This document shows positions 15,406-17,179 of a stretch of DNA of 17,179 nucleotides, one piece after another. Position 1 is the stretch's first letter. Each line of letters opens with the position of its first letter. A model generated the notes under the pieces. The model ran no database searches and had not been told where the DNA came from. It saw nothing but the letters and a program-made list of their open reading frames with translations. The stretch is from JANQRV01 sp964533785 (GTDB taxonomy: Bacteria > Bacteroidota > Bacteroidia > Chitinophagales > Saprospiraceae), in the NCBI GenBank assembly GCA_964533785.1, contig CAZHNG010000124.1, positions 1 to 17,179 on the forward strand, given 5' to 3'. Made by a program: the position numbers and the translations under genes.

Positions 15406-15688
15406 AGATCAATTCTTTTTCCTTATCTATAATTGGTTGGAGATGCCTAGATAATCCTTTCGAGGAAATTAAGTCGACTTCCTTTCCAAGAATTTCCTCT
15501 AAATCCAGTTTCATCTTTATAAAGGCTAAACCAACTCTTTGGCTGTAATCTAGCTCAACCAATAGGTCGATATCACTGCTTTCAATTGCATCACCACGAA
15601 GAAATGACCCAAATAAATAGGCTTTAAGGACAGGTTTATCCTTGAGGTAAGTTCTTATCTTTTCTATTTTATCTTGACTCAGTTTCAT
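15395..15688 (-). CDS. mntA: MntA-like nucleotidyltransferase antitoxin
   Basis: A 97-residue minimal nucleotidyltransferase. The signature GS-x10-DxD is exact: Gly27-Ser28, then Asp39 and Asp41 (GSFLRGDAIESSDIDLLVE). A third acidic residue lies in EVDLIS (Asp72). In characterised HEPN/MNT pairs this protein AMPylates the HepT tyrosine and neutralises it. It precedes and overlaps the HepT gene by 11 bp, the standard arrangement. The 5-prime region (15689-15760) is AT-rich and without a clear promoter match. All catalytic residues are kept, so the pair looks complete. Confidence 0.88.
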   Translation of the reverse strand: MKLSQDKIEKIRTYLKDKPVLKAYLFGSFLRGDAIESSDIDLLVELDYSQRVGLAFIKMKLDLEEILGKEVDLISSKGLSRHLQPIIDKEKELIYAR

Positions 15689-15912
15689 TTTACATCTGTT
15701 AATCTACAAGATACAAGTTTTTATCTTCTTAACAGTTTCTCCTCTTTCATGGTTTCCTATAACATTTTACTACCCACTGCTTCCCACAACAAATTCACCT
15801 TCCAACATACAAAAATCCAACGCCCCGCTATGCTTTCCCACGAAGCAAAATCACCGTAATCAAATGAAGCACCAATCACCCCTTCTCTTTAAGCGAACCT
15901 TCTGAATTGGCC

Positions 15913-16155
15913 TCATTCACTTTCTTTTTCTATTCCCAAAATAGCTCCCGCCTCAACCCCCAACACTTTTGCAATTTTAATCAAGTTCAATACCGCGATA
16001 TTACGCTCACCACGTTCTACCGAGCCTACGTAGGTACGATCCAGACCGGCACGAAAAGCCAATTCTTCCTGTGATAAGCCGATGGCCTTCCTCAATTTCC
16101 GGATCATCCCTCCTATCCTTGCTAATGTAGCCTTTTCTTTATCATCGTAAGCCAT
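15913..16155 (-). CDS. R-M controller (C)-type HTH regulator
   Basis: An 80-residue XRE-family protein consisting of one helix-turn-helix domain and short tails. LSQEELAFRAGLDRTYVGSVERGERN (27-52) is the HTH and is strikingly close to restriction-modification controller proteins, which share SQEELA, (D/H)RTYIGSIERGERN and the NLIKIAKVLGV helix. C proteins bind C-boxes as dimers; they first activate and later repress their own promoter, delaying the endonuclease. Two C-box-like repeats lie 34-61 bp upstream of this start, in the canonical orientation relative to this gene. No methyltransferase or endonuclease is found nearby; the divergent neighbour is an E5-like RNase. The gene is on the same strand as the HEPN/MNT genes but 224 bp before them, so it is probably separate. 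Confidence 0.85.
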   Translation of the reverse strand: MAYDDKEKATLARIGGMIRKLRKAIGLSQEELAFRAGLDRTYVGSVERGERNIAVLNLIKIAKVLGVEAGAILGIEKESE

Positions 16156-16188
16156 TACCAGTTTTAGGGGGAAAAATCAAAAAAAGAA

Positions 16189-16216
16189 GACTATAAGTCT
16201 ACGGACTATAAGTATC
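16189..16216 (-). promoter_or_regulatory. Tandem C-boxes between the controller and toxin genes
   Basis: On the minus strand the site reads GATACTTATAGTC, then CGTA, then GACTTATAGTC. Two copies of the word GACTATAAGT (plus strand 16189-16198 and 16204-16213) are spaced 15 bp apart. This agrees closely with R-M controller operators as I recall them: two GACT-N3-AGTC half-site pairs separated by CGTG-like bases. A weak -7 element for the controller (TTTTTTTG, complement of 16178-16185) lies just downstream on the minus strand. The right part abuts the toxin promoter, so one bound protein could control both directions. Confidence 0.75.
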
Positions 16217-16221
16217 ATTTA

Positions 16222-16229
16222 TATCTTTG
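16222..16229 (+). promoter_or_regulatory. Promoter -7 element of the E5-like toxin gene
   Basis: TATCTTTG is a perfect TAnnTTTG match, 16 bp before the toxin ATG, giving a very short leader. The -33 region would fall in the C-boxes and has no TTG, fitting a promoter that needs or is blocked by the controller protein. Confidence 0.55.
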
Positions 16230-16245
16230 TTTAAAAAGAAGACCT

Positions 16246-16740
16246 ATGTTATCCTTAACCAATTTTCTGAAAAACCGACTTTTTCTGCCATCAGTACTAT
16301 TTTTATCAACGATTTTAATTATTTGGATTGGAAACAATGCGCCAACAGAAAATGCGTCCTTGCTTTTACCTGAATTTACGATAGTAAAAACAACTCCACC
16401 TCCTGAAGTAGCTATCGAATTAGATGAAACACAATTGAATGCCTTAAAAGAGGCGTACGAAAACGGTTTTGACCATCCGGATCCCAGTGGCGATGACCCC
16501 TGCAAAAGATTGCAATTACTGCCTCATAAAAAGCTATCAGCCTGGCGCAAACAATTCCGGAAACGTGGCTTTACAATAAATAAAGTAAAGGATATGATAA
16601 TCAACGGACGGCGAGAACCTTTCACCCATCCTCAAAAAGGTGTAACTTTGACTAAAATTTTCGACGACAAAGGCAACTGGATAGTAATTGATTTTATTGA
16701 CTGCCTAATATGGCAAGTTGCTCCTCATAACTTTAAATAA
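16246..16740 (+). CDS. Membrane-tethered colicin-E5-like RNase toxin (candidate)
   Basis: A 164-residue protein. Residues 12-29 (LFLPSVLFLSTILIIWIG) form one hydrophobic segment preceded by Lys9 and Arg11, so the rest is predicted outside the cytoplasm. Residues 30-85 are a proline- and acid-containing linker. Residues about 93-164 resemble the colicin E5 tRNase domain: QFRKRGFTINKVKDMIING aligns with the E5 run QMPERGWTEDDIKNTVSNG, and KGNWIVIDF...WQVAPHN with the last two strands GKYVVVND...TQISDKTD. The Arg of RGF (107) and the Gln at 103 fit E5 catalytic positions; the E5 Lys25 position is not conserved, but basic residues lie close by. The E5 domain cleaves queuosine-family tRNA anticodons. 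The start has a perfect promoter upstream. A small acidic gene follows 5 bp later. A deleted copy lies at 13505-13608. The family call is from memory alignment only. Confidence 0.65.
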   Translation: MLSLTNFLKNRLFLPSVLFLSTILIIWIGNNAPTENASLLLPEFTIVKTTPPPEVAIELDETQLNALKEAYENGFDHPDPSGDDPCKRLQLLPHKKLSAWRKQFRKRGFTINKVKDMIINGRREPFTHPQKGVTLTKIFDDKGNWIVIDFIDCLIWQVAPHNFK

Positions 16741-16745
16741 AAGCG

Positions 16746-17006
16746 ATGGACCCAAATCATACTGTTTACGTCAAAGCATTGAGTGCCGGAGAGTGGTTCG
16801 GTGGATGGGCCCCGGTCAAAGCCCGTTTGGAATGGTTGCGTCCGGACGGACAGGTGGGCTTATTTACGCTTACTGAAGCGGGATTAGATGAAGACGACGA
16901 GTATGCCTACTTTAAGTTTGGATCTTTGGTCATTGCAGCTTTGGACGATGATGTTTTTAAAGTTTTGGCGGGAGTGGATGAAGATGAAATAGGATCTTAT
17001 CAGTAG
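16746..17006 (+). CDS. Small acidic protein, candidate immunity to the E5-like toxin
   Basis: An 86-residue soluble protein beginning 5 bp after the toxin stop, so almost certainly translated from the same message. It is strongly acidic (runs GLDEDDEYAY, ALDDDVF, GVDEDEIG) with few basic residues. The pattern suggests a compact beta-rich fold: VYVKALSAGEWFGGWAPVKARLEWL, then QVGLFTLTE, then YAYFKFGSLVIAAL. I recognise no family, and it does not look like the colicin E5 immunity protein. Size, acidity and position fit an inhibitor that mimics nucleic acid against a basic RNase domain; this is an inference from context. No signal or membrane segment. It has no clear terminator downstream. Confidence 0.7.
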   Translation: MDPNHTVYVKALSAGEWFGGWAPVKARLEWLRPDGQVGLFTLTEAGLDEDDEYAYFKFGSLVIAALDDDVFKVLAGVDEDEIGSYQ

Positions 17007-17144
17007 TTCGGTATCTATTAACCTTTCGGTCCTCTCTTACCTTTTCACATCACCATCTCAAGCCAAAGTTAAAAACAGCAATTATTGAAACTCCATAGAA
17101 GTGTCTGATTTTTGCTATTATCACCGCTTCGTTCAATTTATCGA

Positions 17145-17161
17145 CCTTTGGTGGACAAAGG
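17145..17161. repeat. CCTTTG/CAAAGG hairpin before the right-hand repeat copy
   Basis: A perfect 6-bp stem with a 5-nt loop immediately before the second copy of CTGGAA(A/T)GTTCGGTTGCA at 17162-17179. The first copy (14801) also has a hairpin 12 bp upstream (14777-14789), though of different sequence. Confidence 0.3.
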
Positions 17162-17179
17162 CTGGAAAGTTCGGTTGCA

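Noticed and set aside
15913..16155. Controller as the antitoxin of a two-gene toxin-antitoxin system
   Set aside because: Toxin and regulator are divergent and the regulator matches R-M controllers; the 3-prime acidic gene is the better antidote candidate. A regulatory role is preferred.
14460..17179. A restriction-modification system explained by the C protein
   Set aside because: No methyltransferase motifs (such as DPPY or PCQ) or endonuclease-like gene are visible; such genes could lie outside the window.
1..17179. CRISPR array, tRNA or rRNA genes
   Set aside because: No regularly spaced direct repeats and no cloverleaf or rRNA-like stretches were seen by eye; a tRNA scan would be needed to be certain.

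Overview
The window reads as chromosomal DNA from a member of the Bacteroidota, probably a Saprospiria/Lewinella-like lineage; the phylum is well supported and the finer placement is a guess. Grounds: two CotH-like proteins with signal peptides, paired periplasmic M16 proteins, a PorT-type beta-barrel, a YheT-type hydrolase, CrtA-like and Tat-exported enolase-superfamily genes, Shine-Dalgarno-poor starts, and promoter elements of the Bacteroidota form TAnnTTTG.

Positions 1-12,583 look like ordinary, densely packed chromosome. From right to left on the minus strand they hold two M16 peptidase-like genes (7492-8817, 5437-7470), a one-domain asparaginase (4881-5378), two tandem CotH-like genes (3059-4678, 1406-3031) and a YheT-family hydrolase (263-1231). 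A 2-oxoglutarate oxygenase (8977-9819, plus) converges on an enolase-superfamily dehydratase (9947-11341, minus). A small NTF2-like secreted protein (11456-11890, minus) is divergent from a CrtA-like gene (11906-12583, plus). Two paralogue pairs show catalytic decay: one CotH copy has lost both key acidic residues, and both M16 proteins have lost the HxxEH zinc site.

Positions 12,584-13,862 carry no intact gene. The stretch is a mosaic of repeats: a perfect 30-bp inverted repeat, a segment of about 515 bp bounded by 24-bp inverted ends, a 164-bp element with inverted ends, and an internally deleted near-copy of a toxin gene found 3 kb further on. A PorT-like outer-membrane protein (13863-14459) follows.

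Positions 14,800-17,179 form an accessory defence/toxin cluster. It holds a GNAT acetyltransferase remnant, a HepT/MntA (HEPN/MNT) toxin-antitoxin pair, and a compact divergent locus that is the most interesting part of the window. In that locus a restriction-modification-type controller (C) protein gene (15913-16155, minus) is separated by only 90 bp from a gene for a membrane-tethered protein with a colicin-E5-like RNase C-terminus (16246-16740, plus). A small acidic gene that could be its immunity protein follows 5 bp later (16746-17006). The 90-bp gap carries two tandem C-boxes almost identical to those of R-M controller operators, overlapping a perfect TAnnTTTG promoter for the toxin. No methylase or endonuclease gene is visible, so the R-M timing switch appears to be wired to an RNase toxin/immunity pair.
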